From a bacterium (lineage in GTDB: Bacteria > Zhuqueibacterota > Zhuqueibacteria > Thermofontimicrobiales > Thermofontimicrobiaceae): a DNA stretch of 11,389 nt. Positions 1 through 8,022 of the stretch are shown piece after piece. A program made the translations under genes and the position numbers. The notes under the pieces are model-generated. The model searched no databases, was not told where the DNA came from, and saw only the letters and a program-made list of their open reading frames with translations. The stretch is from assembly GCA_025453735.1 (NCBI GenBank), contig JALOPY010000048.1:1-11389 (forward strand). Direction: 5' to 3'. Every line of letters begins with the position of its first letter. Position 1 is the stretch's first letter.

Positions 1-97
1 TTCTTTGAAATGAAATCTCACACAAATTTATTGTTTTGTTTCAGTGTGACATGTAAGTCTGAGAGAGTCAATCTTACAAAATCACATTTAACTAATC

Positions 98-1375
98 ATG
101 AAATTTCCCATGAAACAAAAAGAACAACAACTATCACTTCGTCAGTTTTTCGAGAAGCTTTGTCTTCTAATCTTTTGCTTTTTAATTTTTGATTCAATGA
201 CAGTCATGGCACAGAATTCATCAAAAAGTGAAATCGTACTTCGTTCGGTGGCAGATGCCGTACTCAACAATGCGACCTTCCAATTTATCGATCAAAAAAG
301 TGGTCTAACTTTTGTGTCAACTGAAAATGTGACTCAAGATGCCCAATTGAAACCAGAAAGTCCTTACAACGACTGGCGTTATTGGAACGGCGTGCTCAAT
401 ATCGCCATGATCAAATTGGGAGAAGTGTTGGACAAGCCTGAATATATTAAATTCGCCATTAAAAACGTCGCCTTCAGCTTTGATAGCTACAAATATTTTG
501 AAAGCAAATACCAGGGCGAAAACAAATGGAATTATCCATTTGGACAGCGCTTTATCATGGAAGAGCTGGATGACTGCGGTGCCATGGGCGCCAGCGTCAT
601 CGAAGTTTTTCAGCGTGATCCGCAGGAGCGTTATCGAACATACATCGATCAAGCGACACTACATATTCTCACCAAACAAACCCGTCTCGATGATGGGACC
701 TTTGTCCGCTCGTTCCCCCATAAGTGGACACTCTGGGCGGATGATCTCTACATGGGAATCTCATTTCTTTGCCGCATGGGTGAATTAACTGGCGATAGCC
801 GATATTTTGATGATGCGGCTCGACAGGTCATCAATTTTCACAAATATCTTTTTGATGAAAATAAAGGCTTGACGACCCACTGCTGGTATTCGGATGTGAA
901 TCGTCGCGCAGTGGCTTTCTGGGGACGTGCCAACGGCTGGGCGATGCTGGCGCAGGTTGATCTGCTGGATCGATGGCCAGAAAATCATCCACAGCGGGAT
1001 ACGCTACTAACATTGCTTCAGCGGCACATTCTGGGTATCGCCCAATATCAGAGTAGCGAAGGACTGTGGCATCAGTTGCTCGACAAGGTCGATTCGTATC
1101 TGGAAACATCATGTTCAGCCATGTTCACTTATGCCATCGCAAGGGCTGTAAATAAGGGATATATCGAGCCACGTTATGCGTCGATTGCACGACATGGCTG
1201 GGAAGGTGTGATGTCAAAGATTCGTCCCGATGGGCAGATCGAAGGTGTTTGTACTGGAATGGTGGTGAGTGATAATTTGGTCGATTATTATCGCCGACCG
1301 GCACCACTGAATGATGTACATGGAATCGGTTTTATTTTGTTGGCGGGTGCTGAGATTTTACAACTATCAAAATAA
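98..1375 (+). CDS. Exported glycoside hydrolase family 105/88 protein (unsaturated rhamnogalacturonyl/glucuronyl hydrolase)
   Basis: The 425-residue product looks like a GH105 (YteR-like) hydrolase. This family removes the 4,5-unsaturated uronic acid from the non-reducing end of oligosaccharides made by pectate, rhamnogalacturonan or similar lyases. Visible signatures are the acidic motif around D158-D159 (MEELDDCGAMGA), the WADDLYMG motif around D215-D216, where the family has its catalytic Asp, and FWGRANGW near residue 274. All are typical of the GH88/105 alpha/alpha barrel. The N-terminus has lysines and arginine, then a hydrophobic stretch (about residues 22-31), then VMAQ, consistent with a Sec signal peptide and a periplasmic or surface location. 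The length is slightly above the usual 370-400 because of this leader. An in-frame ATG at 110 is an alternative start, and neither ATG has a clear Shine-Dalgarno. There is no T9SS tail. The exact substrate (rhamnogalacturonan versus another uronate glycan) cannot be told. Confidence 0.88.
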   Translation: MKFPMKQKEQQLSLRQFFEKLCLLIFCFLIFDSMTVMAQNSSKSEIVLRSVADAVLNNATFQFIDQKSGLTFVSTENVTQDAQLKPESPYNDWRYWNGVLNIAMIKLGEVLDKPEYIKFAIKNVAFSFDSYKYFESKYQGENKWNYPFGQRFIMEELDDCGAMGASVIEVFQRDPQERYRTYIDQATLHILTKQTRLDDGTFVRSFPHKWTLWADDLYMGISFLCRMGELTGDSRYFDDAARQVINFHKYLFDENKGLTTHCWYSDVNRRAVAFWGRANGWAMLAQVDLLDRWPENHPQRDTLLTLLQRHILGIAQYQSSEGLWHQLLDKVDSYLETSCSAMFTYAIARAVNKGYIEPRYASIARHGWEGVMSKIRPDGQIEGVCTGMVVSDNLVDYYRRPAPLNDVHGIGFILLAGAEILQLSK

Positions 1376-1378
1376 CCC

Positions 1379-1391
1379 GGGAACGCTTTCA
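1379..1391. promoter_or_regulatory. Weak LacI-family-like operator candidate upstream of the CotH gene
   Basis: Just after the GH105 stop codon, GGGAACGCTTTCA reads on the other strand as TGAAAGCGTTCCC. This resembles the CG-centred palindromes bound by LacI/CcpA-type repressors, with two mismatches in the central ten bases. It lies about 85 bp before the CotH start, in a 99-bp AT-rich gap with no convincing -35/-10 pair. It could easily be chance. Confidence 0.2.
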
Positions 1392-1474
1392 TCAAATAAT
1401 TATCGGAGAAAGATTAATCCCTTTATCAATCAGCTTAATTTAATGGTAAATAAAAATTTCATCTCAATAAAATA

Positions 1475-4400
1475 ATGAGCAAAAAAACTACGACATCTCT
1501 TTTCTTTAGTTTAATCATCATTTATGCCTCTCTTCCAATCTACTCACAACATTTAACAATTAATGAAATCATGTCATCCAATTCCACGACGATTACTGAT
1601 GAAGATGGCGATTACCCGGATTGGATCGAATTATACAATCACGGTAGCGATACGATTAATCTAAACGGGTATGGGTTATCCGATGATGAAAATGATCCCT
1701 TCAAATGGGTATTCCCCAAAGCCATCATCCAGCCACAAGGGTATCTTTTGATTTTTGCTTCAGATAAAGATCGCCGCATTGTAATTTCGCATTGGGAGAC
1801 CATTATAAACCGGCGAGATGAATGGAAATATCATTTAGGTGACGCCAGCATACCGGCAAATTGGAACACTATTAATTATGATGATTCTAACTGGCCCACT
1901 GGTAAAAGTGGATTTGGCTATGGCGATGGTGATGACGCAACCATTGTCGCAAATACAATTTCAATATTTGTCCGCAAGGTTTTTACAATAGATAGTTTGA
2001 ATAACATTTTAAAAGCGTTGTTACACATTGATTATGACGATGGTTTTGTGGCTTATTTGAATGGCGTTGAAATCGCCCGGGCGAATGTAGGCGTACCGGG
2101 AATTCCAGCAGCCTATAACCAGCCAGCTAGTACGGCGAGGGAAGCTGAAATTTACCATGGAGGTTTTCCTGAAAAATATGATATCGATCCAATTCAAACA
2201 TTGCTTCAGCAAGGCGAAAATGTCCTCGCCATCCAGATTCACAATGTCAGCTCTACCTCATCAGATCTATCGCTTATTCCATTTTTTACACTCGGTATGT
2301 TAACGCCACCAGATAATCCATCGGGCTTTCCAGAAATTTTACAATTAGATTCACCAATGCTGCACACCAATTTTAAAATTAGCTCCAGTGGTGAAACATT
2401 GCTACTCACTGAACCATCGGGACCAGCAACTGATATTGTTCAATTGGGCGTCATTCCTGCTGACATTTCCTGGGGCAGAAAACCTGATGGCAGCTCCAAC
2501 TGGTTCTTTTTTGATAATCCAACACCAGGAACCAGTAATAACAATCCGGGTTATATCCAGGTTGCAGAGGATCCACAATTTTCACAATCTGGTGGTTTTT
2601 ATAATGGCAATATTCAGGTAATATTAAGCACCAGTTCTTCTACCGCAAAAATTCATTATTCTCTGGATGGTTCAGATCCGAACGAGTTATCCAATACGTA
2701 TTCTGCACCAATCTCAATAGCATCCACCAAAGTGTTAAGAGCCAGGGCGTTTGAACCGGGTTTTTTACCCAGCAAAACAGTAACCAACACATATTTTATT
2801 AATGCACAGACTGATTTGCCGGTGTTTTCTTTATCAACTACTCCGGCTAATTTTTTCGATGTTGAGGATGGGATATATACCCTGGGCAATAACTACCAGA
2901 CTTCAAATCCATATTATGGCTCTAATTTCTGGCAGGATTGGGAACGTCCGATTCATGTGGAGTTTTTTGAACCCAACGGGACTCGTGCTTTAAGCTTTGA
3001 TGGTGGCGTCAAAATTGTTGGCGGCTGGAGCAGGGCAAATCCTCAAAAACCGCTGGCAATTTTTGCACGGAATGAATATGGTGCTGGAGAAATAAATTAT
3101 CAACTATTTCCTGACAGACCATTTGATCAATTTCAGGCGTTTATTTTGAGGAATGGCGGCAATGATTGGGGGCGCACATTTTTTAGCGACGGCATGATGC
3201 AGGGATTGGTCGAAAATCTTGACTTAGATATCATGGCTTTCAGACCCTGCCTGGTTTATTTGAATGGCGAATATTGGGGAATACTCAATCTTCGCGAAAA
3301 ACAGAATGAACATTATATTGCGATGTACCATGATGTCGATCCGGATAGCATCGACTTGCTTGAGTTTAACGCCAGCCCGATTCATGGCGATGCTCAACAT
3401 TATAACAGGTTAATTGATTTTATTTCAAATAATGATTTAAGCCAGACAGCAAACTATGAATATGTAAAAACGCTTATGGATGTCGATAACTTTATTGATT
3501 ATAATGTCGCCCAGATTTACTTTGATAATCGAGATTGGCCCGGGAACAACATTAAATTCTGGCGTCCGAGAACAAAAGATGGAAAATGGCGCTGGCTTCT
3601 TTATGATGTCGATTGGGGATTCGGAGTCAATGCCTACGGACGTGGGGGAAACCAAAATGGTTTTGATTACAATACACTGGAATATGCCACCAGTCCGCAG
3701 CCAACTCCGAACCATCATGCCAATCCATCATGGTCCACTTTGCTGCTTCGCAGGCTCCTGGAAAATGAAGAATTTAAAAACGATTTCATCAATCGCTTTG
3801 CCGATTATTTTAATACCATATTTCAGCCCAAAGTCGTCGTCAATCGGATTTCTAAAATTCAAAAACTTTTTGAACCCGAAATACGCCCTCATCTCAATAA
3901 ATGGAGCCAATCCTATCCGTTGTGGTCCTTGCATAGTTTATGGTGGAACGATGTAAATCGCTGGTATAGTTTTATACAAATAATGGTCGATTTCGCGTAT
4001 AACCGCGTCCCCAATATGCGTAATCACATTATCAAAAAATTTAATCTAACCGGCTATGCCGAAATCACGCTAAATGTCTCTCCAAAAGTTGCCGGATTGA
4101 TAAAGATTAGTACGATCGTTATCGAAAACTATCCCTGGCAGGGGAATTATTTTATGAAAACACCAATCAAGGTAACAGCAATTCCTTATTCTAATTATAA
4201 ATTTTCTCGATGGACCGGCTGCAATATATCAAATCACGATTCCATTATAATAGAGCTAACCGGAAATACATCATTAACCGCTGTATTTGAACCGAAGACA
4301 GGGAACAGCGAATCTGTGGTCATTAATGAAATTAATTACAATTCGAATGCTAATTTTGATCCTGAAGATTGGGTGGAATTATTCAATAATGGTGCAACAT

Positions 4401-5086
4401 CGATCGATATCTCCGGCTGGCAGTTAAACGATTCGGATGATAATAATATCTATTACATTCCTGAGAATGTTGTATTGGGTCCGCAAGAATACCAGGTGCT
4501 TTGTCGTGACACTTCATTATTTAAAACATATTTTCCCAATGTACCAGACTTTATTGGAAATTTTGATTTTGGACTTAAAAGCAATGGTGAATCGATCAGG
4601 CTTTGTAATAGCAAAAACAAGATGATCGACTCGCTAAAATATAGTAACCGTCATCCCTGGCCCCTGATGCCTGACGGCGGGGGACCGACGCTGGCACTGA
4701 GAAATCCTGATATGGATAATGGGCTATCTATAAGCTGGACAGCTTCTCAAAATCATGGAACTCCCGGCGCAAAGAACGACAGCTATATCGAGCTATCTGT
4801 CCAATCATCTTTTCAAGTCCCGTTTGAATTTCAGCTCTATCCCAATTACCCCAATCCATTTAATGCAACGACAACAATCTCATATCAGTTACCAGAGCCT
4901 TCTCTGGTTAATATTTCGATTTACAATTTATGTGGACAATTAGTAAACGAGTTAATTAATGAAAATGTAGAGGCCGGGAATCATTCAGTGAAATGGGAGG
5001 CAGATCATTTAAGCTCAGGCATTTACTTCTACAAAATTTCTATTGGGAAACATCGTGCGATTGGCAAATGTTTATTATTGAAATAA
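1475..5086 (+). CDS. Large secreted CotH-kinase-family protein with lamin-tail domains and T9SS-type sorting tail
   Basis: This 1203-residue product starts with a Sec-like signal (residues 1-24, hydrophobic FFSLIIIYASL). The first lamin-tail domain (LTD) begins at about residue 28 (INEIMSSN, then DWIELYN) and is interrupted at about 107-275 by a jelly-roll, galactose-binding-like segment (GYGDGDD, then DYDDGFVAYLNGVEIAR). The LTD resumes at about 295-355 (LHTNFKISSSGE to PTPGTSN). A chitobiase/hexosaminidase C-terminal-like domain follows (about 366-443, IHYSLDGSDP). The CotH domain spans about 446-850 and includes GEYWGILNLREK and the acidic motif D711-V-D713-W-G-F-G, which corresponds to the presumed metal-binding motif of CotH kinases. 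An InlB-B-type repeat (about 862-942), a second LTD (about 945-1105) and a 'YPNYPNPFN' tail (1119-1203) complete it. CotH of Bacillus phosphorylates spore-coat proteins; the target here is unknown. The start ATG has no Shine-Dalgarno. The MFS gene begins 23 bp downstream, so co-transcription is likely. Confidence 0.87.
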   Translation: MSKKTTTSLFFSLIIIYASLPIYSQHLTINEIMSSNSTTITDEDGDYPDWIELYNHGSDTINLNGYGLSDDENDPFKWVFPKAIIQPQGYLLIFASDKDRRIVISHWETIINRRDEWKYHLGDASIPANWNTINYDDSNWPTGKSGFGYGDGDDATIVANTISIFVRKVFTIDSLNNILKALLHIDYDDGFVAYLNGVEIARANVGVPGIPAAYNQPASTAREAEIYHGGFPEKYDIDPIQTLLQQGENVLAIQIHNVSSTSSDLSLIPFFTLGMLTPPDNPSGFPEILQLDSPMLHTNFKISSSGETLLLTEPSGPATDIVQLGVIPADISWGRKPDGSSNWFFFDNPTPGTSNNNPGYIQVAEDPQFSQSGGFYNGNIQVILSTSSSTAKIHYSLDGSDPNELSNTYSAPISIASTKVLRARAFEPGFLPSKTVTNTYFINAQTDLPVFSLSTTPANFFDVEDGIYTLGNNYQTSNPYYGSNFWQDWERPIHVEFFEPNGTRALSFDGGVKIVGGWSRANPQKPLAIFARNEYGAGEINYQLFPDRPFDQFQAFILRNGGNDWGRTFFSDGMMQGLVENLDLDIMAFRPCLVYLNGEYWGILNLREKQNEHYIAMYHDVDPDSIDLLEFNASPIHGDAQHYNRLIDFISNNDLSQTANYEYVKTLMDVDNFIDYNVAQIYFDNRDWPGNNIKFWRPRTKDGKWRWLLYDVDWGFGVNAYGRGGNQNGFDYNTLEYATSPQPTPNHHANPSWSTLLLRRLLENEEFKNDFINRFADYFNTIFQPKVVVNRISKIQKLFEPEIRPHLNKWSQSYPLWSLHSLWWNDVNRWYSFIQIMVDFAYNRVPNMRNHIIKKFNLTGYAEITLNVSPKVAGLIKISTIVIENYPWQGNYFMKTPIKVTAIPYSNYKFSRWTGCNISNHDSIIIELTGNTSLTAVFEPKTGNSESVVINEINYNSNANFDPEDWVELFNNGATSIDISGWQLNDSDDNNIYYIPENVVLGPQEYQVLCRDTSLFKTYFPNVPDFIGNFDFGLKSNGESIRLCNSKNKMIDSLKYSNRHPWPLMPDGGGPTLALRNPDMDNGLSISWTASQNHGTPGAKNDSYIELSVQSSFQVPFEFQLYPNYPNPFNATTTISYQLPEPSLVNISIYNLCGQLVNELINENVEAGNHSVKWEADHLSSGIYFYKISIGKHRAIGKCLLLK

Positions 5087-5098
5087 AGTTTTAAAAAC

Positions 5099-5104
5099 AA
5101 GGAG
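5099..5104 (+). promoter_or_regulatory. Strong ribosome binding site of the MFS gene
   Basis: AAGGAG lies 5 bases before the ATG at 5110, inside the 23-bp gap after the CotH stop codon. It fixes the start of the transporter and supports translation from a shared message. Confidence 0.8.
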
Positions 5105-5109
5105 AACGA

Positions 5110-6393
5110 ATGAACGATTTTGAAACGAGATCTGGTGCTGAAAAAATTAAGGTCGGAAATTTTCGCTGGACGATAGTCGCCCTGATTTTTTTTGCCACGA
5201 CAATAAACTATGTTGATAGGATGGTGATCGGCATTCTCGCCCCGACCCTGCAACACGAAATTGGCTGGAATGATATCCAATACGGATATATCGTAACGGC
5301 GTTCACGGCTGCTTACGCGATCGGATTGCTGGGAGTTGGCAGAATAATTGATCTTATCGGCACAAAAATCGGATATGCTTTTGCGCTCGCCGGATGGAGT
5401 CTGGCAGCGATGGGACATGCATTTGCCCGAACTGTTTTCGGCTTTGGTTTTGCCCGTTTTGCATTAGGAATTTTTGAAGCTGGCAATTTTCCAGCAGCCA
5501 TAAAAACCGTGGCAGAATGGTTTCCCAAAAAAGAGCGAGCCTTTGCCACCGGACTATTTAACGCGGGATCGAATGTTGGCGCTATTATTGCGCCGCTTGT
5601 CGTCCCCTGGATTACATTGAAGTGGGGATGGCAGGAGGCGTTTATTTTCACCGGTGCAATTGGATTGCTCTGGTTAATTTTCTGGTTCTGGTTGTACGAA
5701 AAGCCAGAACGACATAAACGAATATCTAAAAAAGAGCTTGAATATATTCAAACCGATCCCCCGGATGCGCCAGTGAAAATTCCCTGGAGCCAGTTGCTCA
5801 GGTACAAAGGAACATGGGCTTTTGCCAGCGGCAAATTTTTAACAGATGCTGCCTGGTGGTTTTACTTATTCTGGATTCCCAAATTCCTGTATGAAAACTA
5901 TGGAATTACGATCCACAAAATAGGCGTTCCGCTGATCATCATCTATTTAATGGCTGATGTCGGCAGCATTGGCGGCGGTTGGTTATCTTCTTTTTTTATC
6001 AAACGCGGCTGGACAATCAACAAAGGACGAAAAACAGCCATGCTAATTTGTGCTTTATGTGTCACTCCAATTGTATTTGTATCGCAAGCATCAAGTGTTT
6101 GGATTGCTGTCGCTTTTTTAAGTCTGGCGACCGCGGCACATCAGGGTTGGTCTGCGAATCTGTTTACCACTGTTTCAGATATGTTCCCGAGAAAAGCTGT
6201 TGCTTCGGTCGTCGGTCTCGGCGGAATGGCAGGCGCGGTCAGCGGAATGCTGATTGCAAATATCACTGGTTTTATTTTGCAGTTTACCGGCAGCTATTTG
6301 ATCCCGTTTATGATCGCCGGTTCGGTCTATTTGTTGGCATTGTTTGTCATAAACCTATTAGTTCCTTACATTAAAGAAATTGAGATGGAGTGA
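5110..6393 (+). CDS. MFS transporter, ACS-family hexuronate-type (ExuT-like)
   Basis: The 427-residue, strongly hydrophobic product has the length and about 12 membrane segments expected of a major facilitator. Features shared with the anion:cation symporter (ACS) group, which includes the galacturonate/glucuronate carrier ExuT, are INYVDRMVIGILAPTLQ in the first membrane segment, GRIIDLIGTKIGY in loop 2-3, the FARFALGIFEAGNFPAAIK segment, WFPKKERAFATGLFNAGSN in the middle of the N-half, and YEKPERHKRISKKELEYI before the central loop. The inferred role is proton-coupled import of hexuronates or related sugar acids across the inner membrane. This fits the upstream uronyl hydrolase. The exact substrate is not readable from sequence, and other ACS members carry tartrate, glucarate or phthalate. 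It lies 23 bp after the CotH gene and is followed 69 bp later by the DUF362 gene. Confidence 0.85.
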   Translation: MNDFETRSGAEKIKVGNFRWTIVALIFFATTINYVDRMVIGILAPTLQHEIGWNDIQYGYIVTAFTAAYAIGLLGVGRIIDLIGTKIGYAFALAGWSLAAMGHAFARTVFGFGFARFALGIFEAGNFPAAIKTVAEWFPKKERAFATGLFNAGSNVGAIIAPLVVPWITLKWGWQEAFIFTGAIGLLWLIFWFWLYEKPERHKRISKKELEYIQTDPPDAPVKIPWSQLLRYKGTWAFASGKFLTDAAWWFYLFWIPKFLYENYGITIHKIGVPLIIIYLMADVGSIGGGWLSSFFIKRGWTINKGRKTAMLICALCVTPIVFVSQASSVWIAVAFLSLATAAHQGWSANLFTTVSDMFPRKAVASVVGLGGMAGAVSGMLIANITGFILQFTGSYLIPFMIAGSVYLLALFVINLLVPYIKEIEME

Positions 6394-6452
6394 GAAGGAT
6401 TGTTCACCGAAACTCAATTTTGAATACTAAATTTGAAAAAAAAAATCAAACT

Positions 6453-6458
6453 GGAAAA
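6453..6458 (+). promoter_or_regulatory. Ribosome binding site favouring the ATG at 6463
   Basis: GGAAAA lies a few bases before the ATG at 6463. The longer in-frame reading from a TTG at 6433 has no purine-rich site at a suitable distance, and it would add a lysine-rich stretch before the Tat signal. The ATG at 6463 is therefore the preferred start. Confidence 0.5.
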
Positions 6459-6462
6459 AGAT

Positions 6463-7869
6463 ATGAAAAAAAATAATGAGAACAATTCGGCGAACAAGAA
6501 ATTGTCAAGACGAGAGTTTTTAGGCACAGTTGGCTTAACGACTGCCGGTTTACTTGTCGCTCCATATATTAAAACAGCGACTACTAAAGTTCTGGAATAC
6601 CCTTCATTTTCAGCCCAGGTGGCAATCACGAAAGCGGATAATTACGATCGCGCTTTGATCAAGCAAAAAGTCCAGCATCTTTTCGAATCCATTGGCGGCA
6701 TCGGAGATGTCATAAAGCCAGGTGACAAAGTCGCAATCAAAATAAATCTGACCGGGGGATCCGGTTCCGCTTCCAGTCCCAAACTGGATGGCAAGCCGAT
6801 CACTGAAAGTATGTGGACACACCCGGAAGTGTTGCGTGCCGTTGCTGAGCTTATCATTGACAGCGGCGTGAGCGCCAATGATATTTATTTTGTTGAAGCC
6901 CTCTGGGACGCCGCCTCATACAATAATTTTGGGTATTTGGATGTACAACAAAACCTGGGAACCCAGTTGGTGAATCTCAACAAAAAGGAACCTTATGCAG
7001 ATTTCATCGACAAAGAAGTTGGCGAAAACCACTTCTTTTACAGCTCTTTCAAACTCAATCAGATATTGGCTGATGTCGATGTCTATGTCTCAATTCCAAA
7101 AATGAAACAGCATTATGAAGCTGGAGTCACGCATTCCTTAAAAAATCAGATTGGTATTGTTCCCATCCAATACTATAAGCAGAATTCCTGGGATGGGATG
7201 CGCTCAAGACTTCACTTTGAGGGTGGCGACATTGGCACTCATCTCCCCCATTCGATTTGCGATTTGAACCTGGCACGACCGGTTCATCTGGCTGTCATCG
7301 ATGGCATCAAAAATGCGATTGGCGGAGAAGGCGTGTGGAATCCGACTTACAAAACAGCAGAATATCATGTATTACTGGCTGGGAAAAATCCAGTAGCTGC
7401 GGACAGTGTCGCTTCTTATGTGATGGGAAACGATCCGGAAGCGGAGAAACTTCAATTGCCTGACGGCATTCGACAGTGCGATAATTACCTTGAGCTGCTG
7501 CATCAAAAAGGGATGGGAACGAATCAGATGAGTGAAATCGAGGTTGTCGGCGATGGCGCGGGTTTGGTCACCTCCACTCGACCAGAGCGCGAGGTAATAC
7601 TACTGGATAGTTTTCAGTTATGCCAAAATTTTCCGAATCCCTTCAATCCAGCAACCGCGATTATTTTTTATTTGCCCCATCCTGAACATGTGACAATAAC
7701 AATTTATAATGTAACCGGACAGGAAATTGAAACGCTGGTCCAAGGAACGGTCCCTGCCGGAAAACATGAGCTTCATTGGATAGCGAAGAATCTGCCCAGT
7801 GGAGTCTATATTTGTAAAATGCAAGCTGGCAGATTTTCAGATGCGAAGAAATTGATTTATCAAAAATAA
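6463..7869 (+). CDS. DUF362 domain protein with Tat signal and T9SS-type C-terminal tail
   Basis: From the ATG at 6463 this gives 468 residues. The N-terminus has a twin-arginine signal, S15-R-R-E-F-L, followed by the hydrophobic GTVGLTTAGLLVAPY stretch. The middle (about residues 70-360) matches DUF362: GDKVAIKINLTGG, WTHPEVLRAVAELI, and the family-typical lysine/threonine motif PKMKQHYEAGVTHSLKNQIG, then VIDGIKNAIGGEG and KNPVAADSVASYVMG. No ferredoxin-type cysteine cluster accompanies it, although some DUF362 proteins have one. Residues 384-468 form a tail starting FQLCQNFPNPFNPATAI with the pattern of type A sorting domains, closely similar in layout to the tail of the CotH protein upstream. 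DUF362 has no agreed biochemical role. Tat export suggests folding, perhaps around a cofactor, before export, and the tail suggests later passage to the cell surface. The in-frame TTG at 6433 would add 10 residues. Confidence 0.85.
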   Translation: MKKNNENNSANKKLSRREFLGTVGLTTAGLLVAPYIKTATTKVLEYPSFSAQVAITKADNYDRALIKQKVQHLFESIGGIGDVIKPGDKVAIKINLTGGSGSASSPKLDGKPITESMWTHPEVLRAVAELIIDSGVSANDIYFVEALWDAASYNNFGYLDVQQNLGTQLVNLNKKEPYADFIDKEVGENHFFYSSFKLNQILADVDVYVSIPKMKQHYEAGVTHSLKNQIGIVPIQYYKQNSWDGMRSRLHFEGGDIGTHLPHSICDLNLARPVHLAVIDGIKNAIGGEGVWNPTYKTAEYHVLLAGKNPVAADSVASYVMGNDPEAEKLQLPDGIRQCDNYLELLHQKGMGTNQMSEIEVVGDGAGLVTSTRPEREVILLDSFQLCQNFPNPFNPATAIIFYLPHPEHVTITIYNVTGQEIETLVQGTVPAGKHELHWIAKNLPSGVYICKMQAGRFSDAKKLIYQK

Positions 7870-7894
7870 GGATAAAAAAAATATATTTTTTTCC

Positions 7895-7923
7895 TTGACT
7901 TTTAGAAACAACTTTTATATATT
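7895..7923 (+). promoter_or_regulatory. Sigma70-type promoter for the GH10 gene
   Basis: TTGACT (7895-7900) and TATATT (7918-7923) are separated by 17 bases, each one mismatch from the vegetative consensus. The predicted start near 7930 would leave a leader of about 93 nt before the ATG at 8023. That leader holds a small hairpin (GGCTT 7973-7977, AAGCC 7981-7985) and a T-rich run at 7994-8004. The promoter separates the upstream CotH-MFS-DUF362 group from the xylan genes. Bacteroidota themselves often use a different -33/-7 promoter type, so use of this one depends on the host. Confidence 0.5.
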
Positions 7924-7936
7924 TGAAACGGTTCAA
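7923..7936. promoter_or_regulatory. Operator candidate for a LacI-family regulator
   Basis: TTGAAACGGTTCAA is a 14-bp CG-centred palindrome with one mismatched pair. This is the usual shape of LacI-family sugar-responsive operators. It begins at the last base of the -10 box and covers the predicted transcription start, the classic position for repression. No regulator gene lies in the window. Confidence 0.5.
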
Positions 7937-8022
7937 TAATTATTAAACTTATTATATCTTAAAAAATTCTTAGGCTTTTCAAGCCACCGTGGGTTTTTCT
8001 TTTTATACCTGACATAAAAAAT

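Noticed and set aside
18..49. Inverted repeat TCACAC/GTGTGA with a 20-base spacer upstream of the GH105 gene
   Set aside because: The stem is only 6 bp with a long loop, it fits no promoter or known operator spacing, and it is expected by chance in AT-rich DNA.
3480..3956. 158-codon open frame inside the CotH gene
   Set aside because: It overlaps conserved CotH-domain coding sequence in another frame, and its translation shows no family features.
7871..7894. Near-palindromic A/T run after the DUF362 stop codon as an intrinsic terminator
   Set aside because: The stem would be almost only A-T pairs with no GC core, so it would be too weak to terminate; it reads better as the AT-rich region upstream of the promoter.
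7973..8004. GGCTT/AAGCC hairpin and T-run in the GH10 leader as a terminator or riboswitch
   Set aside because: The stem is 5 bp with a 3-base loop and the T-run starts 8 bases after it. No known riboswitch core was recognised, so it is noted only within the promoter entry.
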